A DNA stretch of 64,000 nucleotides from contig NW_027488709.1 in the NCBI RefSeq assembly GCF_050948215.1, positions 310,001 through 374,000 of the forward strand, in the 5' to 3' direction. The notes beneath the pieces are model-generated. The model made no database searches. It was not told the origin of the DNA and saw only the letters and a list, made by a program, of their open reading frames with translations. Every line of letters starts with the position of its first letter. The first letter of the stretch is position 1. Position numbers and translations under genes: made by a program. Shown here piece after piece: positions 52,733 through 61,728 of this stretch. This stretch comes from Halictus rubicundus. Lineage: Eukaryota > Arthropoda > Insecta > Hymenoptera > Halictidae.

Positions 52733-54982
52733 ATGGAGAATTTAAATTTAAATAAAAACGATGAGTTTAAGGAGGGGATACCACGCCCGGAAGTGGTCGA
52801 GTTGGGAGTGGAGGAGCCGAGGCCGTCGCCGGCCCCGGTTCCCCGGGATCTCAGGCCCCGGCCTGGGTGGAGCACTCCGGTGCTCGAGACGGAGGACGAC
52901 CGCCTGTCGACCATCTCGCGTCTTTCGCGCGTTTCGCGCGTTTCGCGCGTGTCATCGAGCGGCGCGGGCGCGAAGCGCACCCGTTTGGGTTCGCCAGCCC
53001 CGTCAATCCGCCAGCGCGACAGGCAGGGTGACGTCCCGCCTCCGGACATTAGAGGCCTGCTCCCCGGAGAACTGACCGCCCGTATGGTGGAGCGGTCAGA
53101 GGAGGTCCGCGACCTTGCCGAGAGGTCCGGAAATCTTAAGGGAACTTTCCTTAAGGCTTTCCGGGAGGCCTCCGGCGAGATAAAGGCGTGCGCGCGGGAG
53201 CTAGACCGCAGGGGCGTCCAGGTTGGACACCCCTCCGTCAGCTCCTGCCTGCCGCCCGTCGCGGACTCCGGGGACAGCGATCTCCGCGCGAGGAACGCGG
53301 CGCTGGAGAGGGAGCTCCGCGAGACCCGCGACACGTTGACCGCCATCAGGGGGGAACTGATGGCGGTCAAGCGGTTGCGGGACGCACCTCTCCGGCCGGC
53401 CGTCGGCAAGGGACCGGGGGACGCCGCATTGATCGAGGAGAATGCGGCGCTCGGCAGAGAGTTAAGGGAGACCCGCGATTCGCTCGAGGCCATCAGGGGA
53501 GAGCTGGTGGCCTTGAAGCGGTTGCGGGATGAACCTCCCCTGCCGCCCCCCGGCGTGAGGGAGGAGGCTGCGAAGCCCGCATCGGACCTGATGGCCCAGA
53601 TGCGGGCACTTATGGAGGCGGGGCTGAGCTCCATCCGCCAGGAGATGCGGGTGGAGCTCAGGCGTGCGATTGCGGCCGTTGCCCCGGCCGCGGGAGCACG
53701 CAAGCCCCCCCTACCGCAGCCTTCCCCGCCCGCGAAACAGCCGACGCCGGCTCCGGGGCCTGCGCCGCCTAAGCCGGCCCCTATCCCAGGGGAGGGAGGG
53801 GCCGGTAAGAAGAGAAAAAAGAAGAAGAAGAAGAAGAAAAAGACGAAGGAGGCCGAGGAGGCCAAGCCGGCGCCACCACCGGCGCCGAAGCCGGACCCCC
53901 CTAAAGGGGAAACCTGGGCGCAGGTGTTGGGCCGGAGGGCCCTGGCGGCGGCCAAGGCTGCGGCTGCGGTGGCCAATGCGGCGGCCAAGGCACCGACATC
54001 GGCCACTAAGGCCAAGAAGGCCGCCGCCCCAACCTCAAAGGGCGGAAAGGCGACGGCCCGTGTGAAGGCTCCCCCCCGCTCGGCGGCGGTATCAGTCACC
54101 GTCCCGGAGGGGAGTAAGGCCTCGTACGAGGAGGCAATTAGGAGGGCCCGCCAGGGCGTCGATCTCGACGCCCTCGGCATTGGGGCCCTCCATTGGAAGA
54201 GGGCGGTAACCGGGGGCCTCATCATTGAGGTCCCTGGTGCCGATGGGGGCGCCAAAGCCGACGCTCTGGCCGCCAAAATGGCCGCCGTCCTGGGGGGTAT
54301 GGACGTGAGGGTCTCCAGGCCTGTCAAGAAGGCGGAATTCCGCCTGACGGGCCTGGAGGTATCCGTGACCCCCCAGGAGGTAGTGGAGGCGGTTTGTAAG
54401 GCCGGGGGCTGCACCGCCGGGTCCGTAAGGGTGGGGGAGCTGAAGGCCCCGCCCAACGGAGTCGGCACCATTTGGGTGCAGTGCCCGGCCGTGGCGGCCT
54501 TAGCCATTGAGAAGGCTGGTAAAGTACGCGTGGGGTGGTCCACCGCCCAGGTGGTGGTGCTGGCACCACGACCAATGCAGTGCTTCCGCTGCTTGGCCCT
54601 TGGCCATGTCAGGCAGCGGTGCACTGCAGAGGTCGACCGCAGCGGTCACTGTTACCGCTGCGGGGATGCCAGCCACCGGGCGGTGGATTGCAAGGCACCA
54701 CCCCACTGCGTGGTGTGTGCCGCGGCCGGCCGACCGGCGGGTCACAAGGCGGGGAGCAAGTCGTGCTCCCCGCCCCCAAAGGCCAACAGGAGAGTAAAAG
54801 GGGTGGGCGGTGTGGCGCCCCCCCAAACACCGGCAACACCGGCGACGATGTTGGCCACTCCCCCAACCGAAAAGCAGGGGGAGGGTATGGAGGTGGAGGT
54901 GGCCCCTGGCGGGTCGGGGGAGTCATCCCCCCCGACACCCGCGCAGGGCGCTGGAGAGGGGACTAGCGCGGGGACCCAATAA
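52733..54982 (+). CDS. SART-like ORF1 protein (Gag-like), 749 aa
   Basis: ORF1 binds element RNA and is expected to direct the particle to telomeres in the nucleus. The start is the ATG at 52733 (MENLNLNKNDEFKEG), matched by copy 2, not the upstream in-frame GTG. The N-terminal third is Ser/Arg/Pro-rich with a triple RVS repeat. A coiled-coil segment (ALERELRETRDTL, GELMAVKRLRD) occurs twice in tandem. A Pro-rich linker precedes a KKRKKKKKKKKK nuclear-signal-like run and an Ala/Lys-rich region. The conserved C-terminal domain (about 455-600) is followed by three knuckles: CFRCLALGHVRQRC, CYRCGDASHRAVDC and CVVCAAAGRPAGHKAGSKSC. The stop TAA at 54980 overlaps the ORF2 ATG. Confidence 0.92.
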   Translation: MENLNLNKNDEFKEGIPRPEVVELGVEEPRPSPAPVPRDLRPRPGWSTPVLETEDDRLSTISRLSRVSRVSRVSSSGAGAKRTRLGSPAPSIRQRDRQGDVPPPDIRGLLPGELTARMVERSEEVRDLAERSGNLKGTFLKAFREASGEIKACARELDRRGVQVGHPSVSSCLPPVADSGDSDLRARNAALERELRETRDTLTAIRGELMAVKRLRDAPLRPAVGKGPGDAALIEENAALGRELRETRDSLEAIRGELVALKRLRDEPPLPPPGVREEAAKPASDLMAQMRALMEAGLSSIRQEMRVELRRAIAAVAPAAGARKPPLPQPSPPAKQPTPAPGPAPPKPAPIPGEGGAGKKRKKKKKKKKKTKEAEEAKPAPPPAPKPDPPKGETWAQVLGRRALAAAKAAAAVANAAAKAPTSATKAKKAAAPTSKGGKATARVKAPPRSAAVSVTVPEGSKASYEEAIRRARQGVDLDALGIGALHWKRAVTGGLIIEVPGADGGAKADALAAKMAAVLGGMDVRVSRPVKKAEFRLTGLEVSVTPQEVVEAVCKAGGCTAGSVRVGELKAPPNGVGTIWVQCPAVAALAIEKAGKVRVGWSTAQVVVLAPRPMQCFRCLALGHVRQRCTAEVDRSGHCYRCGDASHRAVDCKAPPHCVVCAAAGRPAGHKAGSKSCSPPPKANRRVKGVGGVAPPQTPATPATMLATPPTEKQGEGMEVEVAPGGSGESSPPTPAQGAGEGTSAGTQ

Positions 54983-57900
54983 TGGCCCACACTCCGCGTC
55001 GGTCCCCTCTACCGGTTCTCCAGGCCAACCTCAACCACTGCCGCCGGGCCCAGGACCTGATGATCCAATGCCTGGCGGAGTGGGGGGTTGGCCTGGCCGT
55101 CGCCACGGAGCCGTACAGGGTCCCGGACCATCCACACTGGTCCGGTGACCTTGACGGCTCCGTGGCGATGTGGTGGGATCGCCATTCGGCGAGTGTACCC
55201 CCCTGCTCCGTGGTCGAACGGGGCAGGGGGATGATTTTAGTGAAGTGGGGAGGACTTCTGGTCGTGGGGTGCTACAACTCACCCAGCTGCGACTCCGCCG
55301 AACTCGGGTTGTTTTTGGACCGGCTGGGGCTGATGATAGCCCCATATATAGCCGGTCCGGTGTTGGTCCTGGGGGACCTCAATGCGAGGTCCACCACGTG
55401 GGGTAACCCCAGGACCAACACCCGAGGCGGAGTCCTAGAAGACTGGGCGGAGGGGATGGAGCTCCGGTTATTAAACCGGGGCTCCGTGCCTACGTGCGTG
55501 AGGTGGAACGGCTGGTCGATTGTTGACGTGTCGTTCGCGACGGCCGCCGCCTCACGCCGTGTGTCCAACTGGCGGGTCTGGGATGGAGAGACCTTGTCGG
55601 ACCACTGTTACGTCCTGATGGACGTGGCAGTGGTCTCGGACCCGCCGTTGGACACGCCCCTCCGACGTGGCACCCCTTCAGCGCCAAGATGGGCGCTGAA
55701 GCGACTAGACGGGGACCTGTTGAGGGCCGTGATTATCGGCTCCGCCTGGCCTTCGGCCAGGGAGCGCGGGGTGAATGAGGGGGCGGCCTGGATTCGGGAC
55801 ACGTTACAAATGATTTGTGACGTGGCGATGCCCCGGGTCCAGGCTCAGCCCCCGAGAAAGACCGTTTACTGGTGGTCGGGCGAGCTGGCCGAACTCCGTT
55901 GTTCGGCCGGCCGTGCCCGCCGCCAGTACACCCGCGCCCGTCGCCGCCATTTTCTGGGCGGCGACGCGGAGCCGAGGGTCGCCGAGCTGTACAGGGAGTA
56001 CAGATCGGCGGCCGTGGCCCTCAAGCGAGCTATTGCCGCAGCTAAGGCCAGGGCCTGGGACGAGCTCCTGCTCACCCTCCGTGACGATCCGTGGGGACGC
56101 CCATATAAGGCGGTGCTTGGGAAGCTCCGCCCCCGGGCGTCCCCTGTCACGGAGAGGTTGGACCCGGAACTTCTGGGGCGCGTTATCGATACCCTCTTCC
56201 CCCTCGCGGAGGAGGGGAGGTGGGTACGCGCCCCAGGTCCGACCATGGGATGGTCGGACGAGTTCCGGGTCACCGAGCTGGAGCTTGAGCGGGCCGTCCG
56301 GGAGCTCCGGGCCGGGGGCAAGAAGGCCCCTGGCCCCGATGGGGTTCCCGGGAGCGTAATGGTCTTAGCCATAGAGGTCCTCGCCCCGGCGTTCAGGAGC
56401 GTCATGGACGCGAGCCTGCGCCGGGGAGTCTTCCCCACTGTTTGGAAGCAAGCGTGCCTGGTTCTCCTCCACAAGGAGGGGAAACCCGCAGAGTCTCCCT
56501 CTGCATACCGGCCGGTATGTTTACTCGACGAGGCGGGCAAGCTATTCGAAAGAATAATTGCCGCCCGCCTCGTCGAGCACCTGTCGCGGGGTGGTCCCGA
56601 CCTGAGCGACAGCCAGTATGGATTCCGGAGGGGGCGCTCTACAATAGACGCATTAGAGCGTCTGCGCCTCCTCCGGGAAAGGGCTGTCGCTCGGGGCGGG
56701 GTGTTGATGGCTGTTTCGTTGGACATATCCAACGCTTTCAACACCCTGCCCTGGTTGGAGATAATGGGGGCCCTGGACCATTTCCAGGTGCCCCCTTATC
56801 TCCGGGAGGTGGTCGGCGACTATCTCCGCGACAGGGAGGTGGTGTTCACCGGCCGGTATGGCATGGTTTATACGAGGGAGACGCACCGCGGGGTTCCACA
56901 GGGGTCGGTCCTTGGGCCACTCCTGTGGAACCTAGCGTATGACGCGGTGCTGCGGGTTGTCCTCCCCCCGGATACGGGTGTCATCTGTTATGCAGATGAC
57001 ACCCTGGTTTATGCCGAGGGGGAGGACTGGAGGAGGACCAGGCACCTTGCTGAGGCCGCCCTGGACTGCGTGGTCGGGCGAATCCGCAGAATGGGTCTGA
57101 CGGTGGCCGCCGCAAAGACCGAGGCGATCTGGTTATACGGATCGTCTCGGTCGCCGCGGCCACCCCGTGGTCGGGACCTGTGGATTCGCGTCGCTGAAAC
57201 CTCCGTCGCGATCGGGCCCAGGATGAGGTACCTGGGCCTGATCATAGACGGCCGCTGGCGATTCGATGGACACTTCGAGCTCCTCGCCCCCCGACTAGAG
57301 AAGACGGCAGCCGCATTGGCGCGGCTGCTGCCGAATGTCGGGGGGCCGGATTTGAAAGTACGCCGCCTCTATGTGGAGGTGGTGCGGTCTATAGCCCTGT
57401 ATGGGGCCCCCGTATGGCACCGCGCGCTCGAGGCCAGCACGCCTAGCCGCAAGCTCTTTGAAAGAGTGCGGCGGCGGCTGGCCTTGCGGGTCATACGGGG
57501 GTACCGCACCATCTCCACCGAGGCGGCGGGACTCCTCGCCGTGATTCCACCCTTCACTGTGGTGGCGGCGGAGCGGGCGAAGCTATACCACATCGCCCGC
57601 TCCTTCCGCCGCCCGCCGGGGGTGGAACTCACGCGCGAGGAGGAGGAGGAGCTCGAGGGCCAGAATCGCCAGGCCCGGACGGAAAGTTTATCGGAGTGGA
57701 GGGCGCTGCTAACGCCCTCCACACGTCCGATTGTCCGGGCCCTCCTGCCCATATTTTACATATGGTGCGGGAGGCGGGGAAGGTTGACCTTCCGCCTCAC
57801 GCAGGTGCTCTCCGGCCACGGCTGTTTTGGAGAGTACCTGCACAGAATGGGGCGGGAGCCGACGGCGCAGTGCCACCACTGCGGCGAAGATGTCGACACG

Positions 57901-58326
57901 GCGCGGCACACTCTGGAGGAGTGCCCTGCTTGGGCCGGGCCGCGCCGTGTCCTGCGAGCCGCAGTGGGCGGGTGGGACCTCGCGCTGCCGACCGTGGTCG
58001 ACCACATGGTCGACAGCGTGGGGTCGTGGAATGCGGTGGCCTCCTTCTGCGAGGAAGTTATCAAGCAGAAGGAGGCCGCCGAGCGGGCCCGGGAACGGGA
58101 CCCGGGCTCCGCGAGGAGGGTGTGGGCGCGGGGACGACCCGCGCGCCGGCGTGTGCCCCCCACGAGGGGGGCGGTGAGGGATGGGAGGGCGCGGGGGTCT
58201 CCCCCGCGTCAACCATTGCCCCCGGGAGTGGGGGGCGGAGGAGGTTTGGCGCGGGGAGTATCCCCGCGCCCTGTTTCGCCCCCACCTGTGGGGGCGCTGA
58301 ATTTGGGGGCCCGGGGTGCGAGCTGA
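54982..58326 (+). CDS. SART-like ORF2 protein (endonuclease-reverse transcriptase), 1114 aa
   Basis: ORF2 nicks the telomeric repeat and copies element RNA onto the break. The ATG at 54982 overlaps the ORF1 stop as TAATG. The APE-type endonuclease shows QANLNH (residues 14-19), TEPY (Glu 43), LVLGDLNARSTTWG (about 128-141) and LSDHCYV (about 205). Reverse transcriptase shows GKKAPGPDGVPGS, YRPVCLLDEAGKLFERII, VSLDISNAFNTLPW, GVPQGSVLGPLLWN and the catalytic YADD at 670-673. Near the C terminus lies a finger (CHHCGEDVDTARHTLEEC), then a basic Arg/Pro/Gly-rich tail. No stop or frameshift is present and catalytic residues look intact, so activity is plausible. Confidence 0.94.
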   Translation: MAHTPRRSPLPVLQANLNHCRRAQDLMIQCLAEWGVGLAVATEPYRVPDHPHWSGDLDGSVAMWWDRHSASVPPCSVVERGRGMILVKWGGLLVVGCYNSPSCDSAELGLFLDRLGLMIAPYIAGPVLVLGDLNARSTTWGNPRTNTRGGVLEDWAEGMELRLLNRGSVPTCVRWNGWSIVDVSFATAAASRRVSNWRVWDGETLSDHCYVLMDVAVVSDPPLDTPLRRGTPSAPRWALKRLDGDLLRAVIIGSAWPSARERGVNEGAAWIRDTLQMICDVAMPRVQAQPPRKTVYWWSGELAELRCSAGRARRQYTRARRRHFLGGDAEPRVAELYREYRSAAVALKRAIAAAKARAWDELLLTLRDDPWGRPYKAVLGKLRPRASPVTERLDPELLGRVIDTLFPLAEEGRWVRAPGPTMGWSDEFRVTELELERAVRELRAGGKKAPGPDGVPGSVMVLAIEVLAPAFRSVMDASLRRGVFPTVWKQACLVLLHKEGKPAESPSAYRPVCLLDEAGKLFERIIAARLVEHLSRGGPDLSDSQYGFRRGRSTIDALERLRLLRERAVARGGVLMAVSLDISNAFNTLPWLEIMGALDHFQVPPYLREVVGDYLRDREVVFTGRYGMVYTRETHRGVPQGSVLGPLLWNLAYDAVLRVVLPPDTGVICYADDTLVYAEGEDWRRTRHLAEAALDCVVGRIRRMGLTVAAAKTEAIWLYGSSRSPRPPRGRDLWIRVAETSVAIGPRMRYLGLIIDGRWRFDGHFELLAPRLEKTAAALARLLPNVGGPDLKVRRLYVEVVRSIALYGAPVWHRALEASTPSRKLFERVRRRLALRVIRGYRTISTEAAGLLAVIPPFTVVAAERAKLYHIARSFRRPPGVELTREEEEELEGQNRQARTESLSEWRALLTPSTRPIVRALLPIFYIWCGRRGRLTFRLTQVLSGHGCFGEYLHRMGREPTAQCHHCGEDVDTARHTLEECPAWAGPRRVLRAAVGGWDLALPTVVDHMVDSVGSWNAVASFCEEVIKQKEAAERARERDPGSARRVWARGRPARRRVPPTRGAVRDGRARGSPPRQPLPPGVGGGGGLARGVSPRPVSPPPVGALNLGARGAS

Positions 58327-58929
58327 CCCGGGCCCCCGGGGGGAGTGTAGCTCCCCCCGTGATTGGCCGACACCCCCCGGGATAGTTTCCCGGTTAGTGG
58401 GGGGTGTCGGTCCCCCCTCCCCCCGATAGGGGAGGGGGACCGTGGGGGGTTTTTGGGGAAAGGAAGGGTCGGGGCGTGCCGGATCGCGCCTCCGACGGCT
58501 CTTCCTTCCGGTGGCGGCGTCCTCTTGCTCTGGCCGGGGCTGGTTCCTTCGGGACACCGGCCCCGAGCGGGGTACGAGGACTCCGGGAGCTGTGGGTGGA
58601 CCGAGCTGGGGCTCGGGAAGCCCAATCCGAAGGCTCCAGGGATGGGGACACCGGGCGGGTCCCTCCGCCCGGGGTCTTATAGAGTAGGCAGTGGGGGAGG
58701 CTAACCCCCTCCCCCGGGGTGGCATGTATTAGCTGGGAGGTGTCCTGTTGAGTACTCGCGTGATCCAGGCACCTCCCGTGTAGCTTAGGTGGGCGTGAGG
58801 TTTTAGTGGGTAGTCTCCGGGGGCTCCGCCCCCCGGAGAGAATCCCACATAACCCCGGCTTCCCCCAGGGAGCCGGGGTATGTATAAAACATTTCCTCAC
58901 GATAAAAAAAAAAAAAAAAAAAAAAAAAA
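58327..58929 (+). other. 3' UTR and A26 tail of SART-like copy 1
   Basis: The 3' UTR (58327-58903) carries two strong hairpins close to the end. One has a 10-bp perfect stem, arms 58814-58823 and 58830-58839. The other is a CCCCGGCT/AGCCGGGG stem at 58853-58878. The A run 58904-58929 joins directly to GGGTTAGGG. Site-specific elements of this clade rely on 3' UTR structure for recognition by their own reverse transcriptase, so these are candidates. Confidence 0.7.
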
Positions 58930-58973
58930 GGGTTAGGGTTAGGGTTAGGGTTAGGGTTAGGGTTAGGTTAGGG
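58930..58973 (+). repeat. TTAGGG array between the two SART-like copies
   Basis: GGG, five TTAGGG, one TTAGG and one TTAGGG lie between the A tail of copy 1 and the TGGGGACC start of copy 2. The single five-base unit is the only irregularity. Confidence 0.92.
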
Positions 58974-59580
58974 TGGGGACCAAGGGGATATGGGCTTAGT
59001 AGTGGTGATTCGGATCCACTGCTAGGTATACCACAGTGGTGGTGGTCATATCCCTAAAATCCTCTACGCTCCACCTCCTCGTGGTGGTCCCTGGGAACAC
59101 ACATAGTTGTGTGTTGCTAACGGAGCGAGGGGTATTCCGCGGGAAGTAGTTCCTTTGACGTGTGAGGCGATGCCGGCGGGATCTTCGGATCCTGGCAGGG
59201 CCTCCCTTGCCGGTAAGGCTCACACGGAGGGATGAAAACCGCGGTCGGTGTGTCCTGCGGGCAACGGCCGGGGAGGCCGCCGCAGGGCCCCAGACCGTAA
59301 ACCGGTGGTCATGTTTTACCGGAACGGGGGGGCTTGCCTTAATCGGCTGGCTCTGCGAGGAGGATAAACCTCTATAAAAAAGTCTCCATCCCAAGCTGTC
59401 GGAAACGCGGTGAGGGGACTCTCCCGGAGCTCCGGGAGTGGGCGGGGGGATTTCACCCGCTCGTTAGCGTTTGAACACCTCGGGATACCTGCCGACCTCC
59501 CGTTGTAAATAGGCTTACCCGGGTAGTGGGGGCTCTGCCCGGGCGGACCTTTATTTCCCGCCATACTCGTGGGATTAATT

Positions 59581-61728
59581 ATGGAGTCTAATTTAAACAA
59601 AAATGAAGAGTATAAGGAGGGGTTACCACACCCGGAAGTGGTTGAGGGGGGAGCGGTGGTGGCTGCAGAGCCACTACAGGTTAGGGGGCCTCCGGCCCTA
59701 GTGGATAGGGACCGGCCCAAGGCCAAACCTGTGAGGGGATTGGCGGGACGCGGCGGGCCCGACGTGGAGGAGGACCGCGTGTCGGTCTTGTCGGTTAGGT
59801 CGACCAGGTCGGCCATGTCGGCGAGATCGACCCCCTCCACCAGCGGTGCGGGCATTAAGCGGCCGCTCACCCCGATTCCGGGGAGGATGTCGCCGACCCC
59901 GGCGGATAAGCGGGATAGGTTGGAGGACGATCGAACCTTCTCCCAGCTTCCCCGCCCGGAGGTGAGAGCCCTGCTCCCCGGGCAGCTGACCGCCCTCCTC
60001 GTTGGGCTCGCCCGCGAGAACCGGGACATGGCGGAGAGGTCGCGGAACCTTAAAGGGACCTTTGTCAAGGGGTTCCGCGACTCCTCCGACCTCATTGAGG
60101 AGGTCGCGGGAGAAATAGATCGCAGGGGCTTCCCGGTGGGATGCCCTGCGGTTGGCCTTGATCCCTCATCCCCCGCGGATCACGAGGCGGGCTTCCTACG
60201 GGAGCGCTGCGCGGCCCTTGAGAGGGAGTTGCGGGAGACCCGCGACTCCCTCGAAGCCATCAGAGGGGAGTTGATGGCGGTCAAGCGGCTGCGCGACGCT
60301 CCCCCCCTGCCGGCACCGGCGACCACTGTCGTTGGGGATGCTACGACGCCCGCATCGGACCTGATGGTCGAGATGCGGGCGCTTATGGAGGCGGGGTTGG
60401 CGTCCATCCGTCGGGAGATGCGGGGGGAGCTCCAGCGCGCGATCGCTGCCGTTGCCCCGGCTGCGGGGGCGCGTGGGCCCCCTGGCCCGTCGCCCCGCGT
60501 GCCGCTGGCCCCGCCGGGGCCTGCGCCTGCGCCTGCGCCGCCGGGGCCTGCGCCTGCGCCTGCGCCGCCGGCGCCCGCGCCGCCGACGCCGGCCCCTTCG
60601 AGGCAGAAGAAGAAAAAAAAGAAGAAGAAGGGCACGAAGGCTGGGGAGATCCCCCAGCCTTCTGTGACCTGTCCGGCGCCGCCCCCCGCACCGAAGCCGG
60701 GTCTCCCGAAAGAGGAGACCTGGGCTAAGGTCCTGGGGAGGAAGGCCAAGGCTGCGGCCAAGGCTGTCGTCGCAGTGCCGGCGGGCGCCCAAAGGAAAGG
60801 AAAGGCCGCTGCCCCCGCGAAGGCGGCGGCCAAGATAAAGGCTCCCCCCCGGTCAGCGGCGGTGACGATCACCGTCCCGGAGGGGAGCAAGGCCTCCTAC
60901 GAGGAGGCCATTAGAAGGGCCCGCCAGGGCGTCGACCTCGACGCCCTGGGCATTGGGGCCCTTAATTGGAAGCGTGCGGTCACCGGGGGCCTCATAATCG
61001 AGGTCCCTGGTGCCGACGGGGGCCCCAAGGCCGACGCCCTGGCGGCGCGGATGATGGCCGCCCTTGCGGATATGGGGGTGAGGATCTCCAGGCCCGTAAA
61101 GAAGGCGGAGTTCCGTCTCACGGGCCTGGAGGTGTCGGTCACCCCCCAGGAGGTGACGGAAGCGGTGGCTAGGGCCGGGGGCTGCACCGCCGAGTCCGTC
61201 CGGGTGGGCGAGCTGAAGACTCCGCCCAACGGACTCGGCACAATTTGGGTGCAGTGCCCGGCAGTGGCGGCCTTAGCCATCGAGAAGGCGGGAAAAATTC
61301 GTGTGGGGTGGTCCACCGCCCAGGTGGTGGTGTTGGTGCCACGGCCTCTGCAATGCTTCCGCTGCCTAGCCCTTGGCCACGTGCGGCAGCGGTGCACTGC
61401 GGAGGTCGACCGCAGCGGTCATTGCTACCGCTGCGGGGACGCCACGCACCGGGCGGTGGACTGTAAGAGTCCGCCCCACTGCGTAGTATGCGCGGCCTTG
61501 GGGAGACCGGCGGGCCACAAGGCGGGGAGCAAGGCGTGCTCCCCGCCGCCAAAGGCCAAGAAGGGGAAAAAGGGGGCGGGCGGTGTGGCGCCCACCCCAG
61601 TTGCGCCACCGGATACCTCGGTGGCGAAAGCGGCGGCTCCCCCAACCTCCAAGGGGGAGAGCATGGAGGTGGAGGCGGGCCCCAGCGGGACGGGGGGTAA
61701 GGAGGGGACTAGCGCGAAGGCCAATTAA
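59581..61728 (+). CDS. SART-like ORF1 protein, copy 2, 715 aa
   Basis: It starts at the ATG at 59581 (MESNLNKNEEYKEGLPHPEV), equivalent to copy 1. The N-terminal 150 residues are strongly diverged from copy 1. There is a single coiled-coil segment (ALERELRETRDSLEAIRGEL) where copy 1 has two. A Pro/Ala repeat region (APAPPGPAPAPAPP) precedes a KKKKKKKK run. The C-terminal domain and three knuckles (CFRCLALGHVRQRC, CYRCGDATHRAVDC, CVVCAALGRPAGHKAGSKAC) are nearly the same as in copy 1. The stop TAA at 61726 overlaps the ORF2 ATG at 61728. Confidence 0.92.
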   Translation: MESNLNKNEEYKEGLPHPEVVEGGAVVAAEPLQVRGPPALVDRDRPKAKPVRGLAGRGGPDVEEDRVSVLSVRSTRSAMSARSTPSTSGAGIKRPLTPIPGRMSPTPADKRDRLEDDRTFSQLPRPEVRALLPGQLTALLVGLARENRDMAERSRNLKGTFVKGFRDSSDLIEEVAGEIDRRGFPVGCPAVGLDPSSPADHEAGFLRERCAALERELRETRDSLEAIRGELMAVKRLRDAPPLPAPATTVVGDATTPASDLMVEMRALMEAGLASIRREMRGELQRAIAAVAPAAGARGPPGPSPRVPLAPPGPAPAPAPPGPAPAPAPPAPAPPTPAPSRQKKKKKKKKGTKAGEIPQPSVTCPAPPPAPKPGLPKEETWAKVLGRKAKAAAKAVVAVPAGAQRKGKAAAPAKAAAKIKAPPRSAAVTITVPEGSKASYEEAIRRARQGVDLDALGIGALNWKRAVTGGLIIEVPGADGGPKADALAARMMAALADMGVRISRPVKKAEFRLTGLEVSVTPQEVTEAVARAGGCTAESVRVGELKTPPNGLGTIWVQCPAVAALAIEKAGKIRVGWSTAQVVVLVPRPLQCFRCLALGHVRQRCTAEVDRSGHCYRCGDATHRAVDCKSPPHCVVCAALGRPAGHKAGSKACSPPPKAKKGKKGAGGVAPTPVAPPDTSVAKAAAPPTSKGESMEVEAGPSGTGGKEGTSAKAN

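Larger units (their letters stand above)
52127..58929 (+). mobile_element. SART-like telomere-targeted non-LTR retrotransposon, copy 1 (complete, 6803 bp)
   Basis: The element lies between TTAGGG arrays. It has a 606-bp 5' UTR, ORF1, ORF2, a 577-bp 3' UTR and an A26 tail. Its coding strand is the TTAGGG strand, the orientation known for SART (opposite to TRAS) in the silkworm. R1-clade traits are an ORF1 with three zinc knuckles and an ORF2 with an N-terminal APE-like endonuclease, reverse transcriptase and a terminal CCHC finger. All ORFs are intact. The 5' junction TTAGGGTGGGGACC is identical in copy 2, which argues for a full-length 5' end and a fixed target position. Confidence 0.93.

Noticed and set aside
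52606..54624. 672-codon minus-strand open frame opposite ORF1
   Set aside because: It is a by-product of very GC-rich ORF1 codon use. It has no domain, and copy 2 shows only broken pieces on the same strand.
57709..58725. 338-codon minus-strand frame over the ORF2 3' end
   Set aside because: Pro/Arg/Gly-rich low-complexity translation opposite a clear ORF2 tail; no motif.
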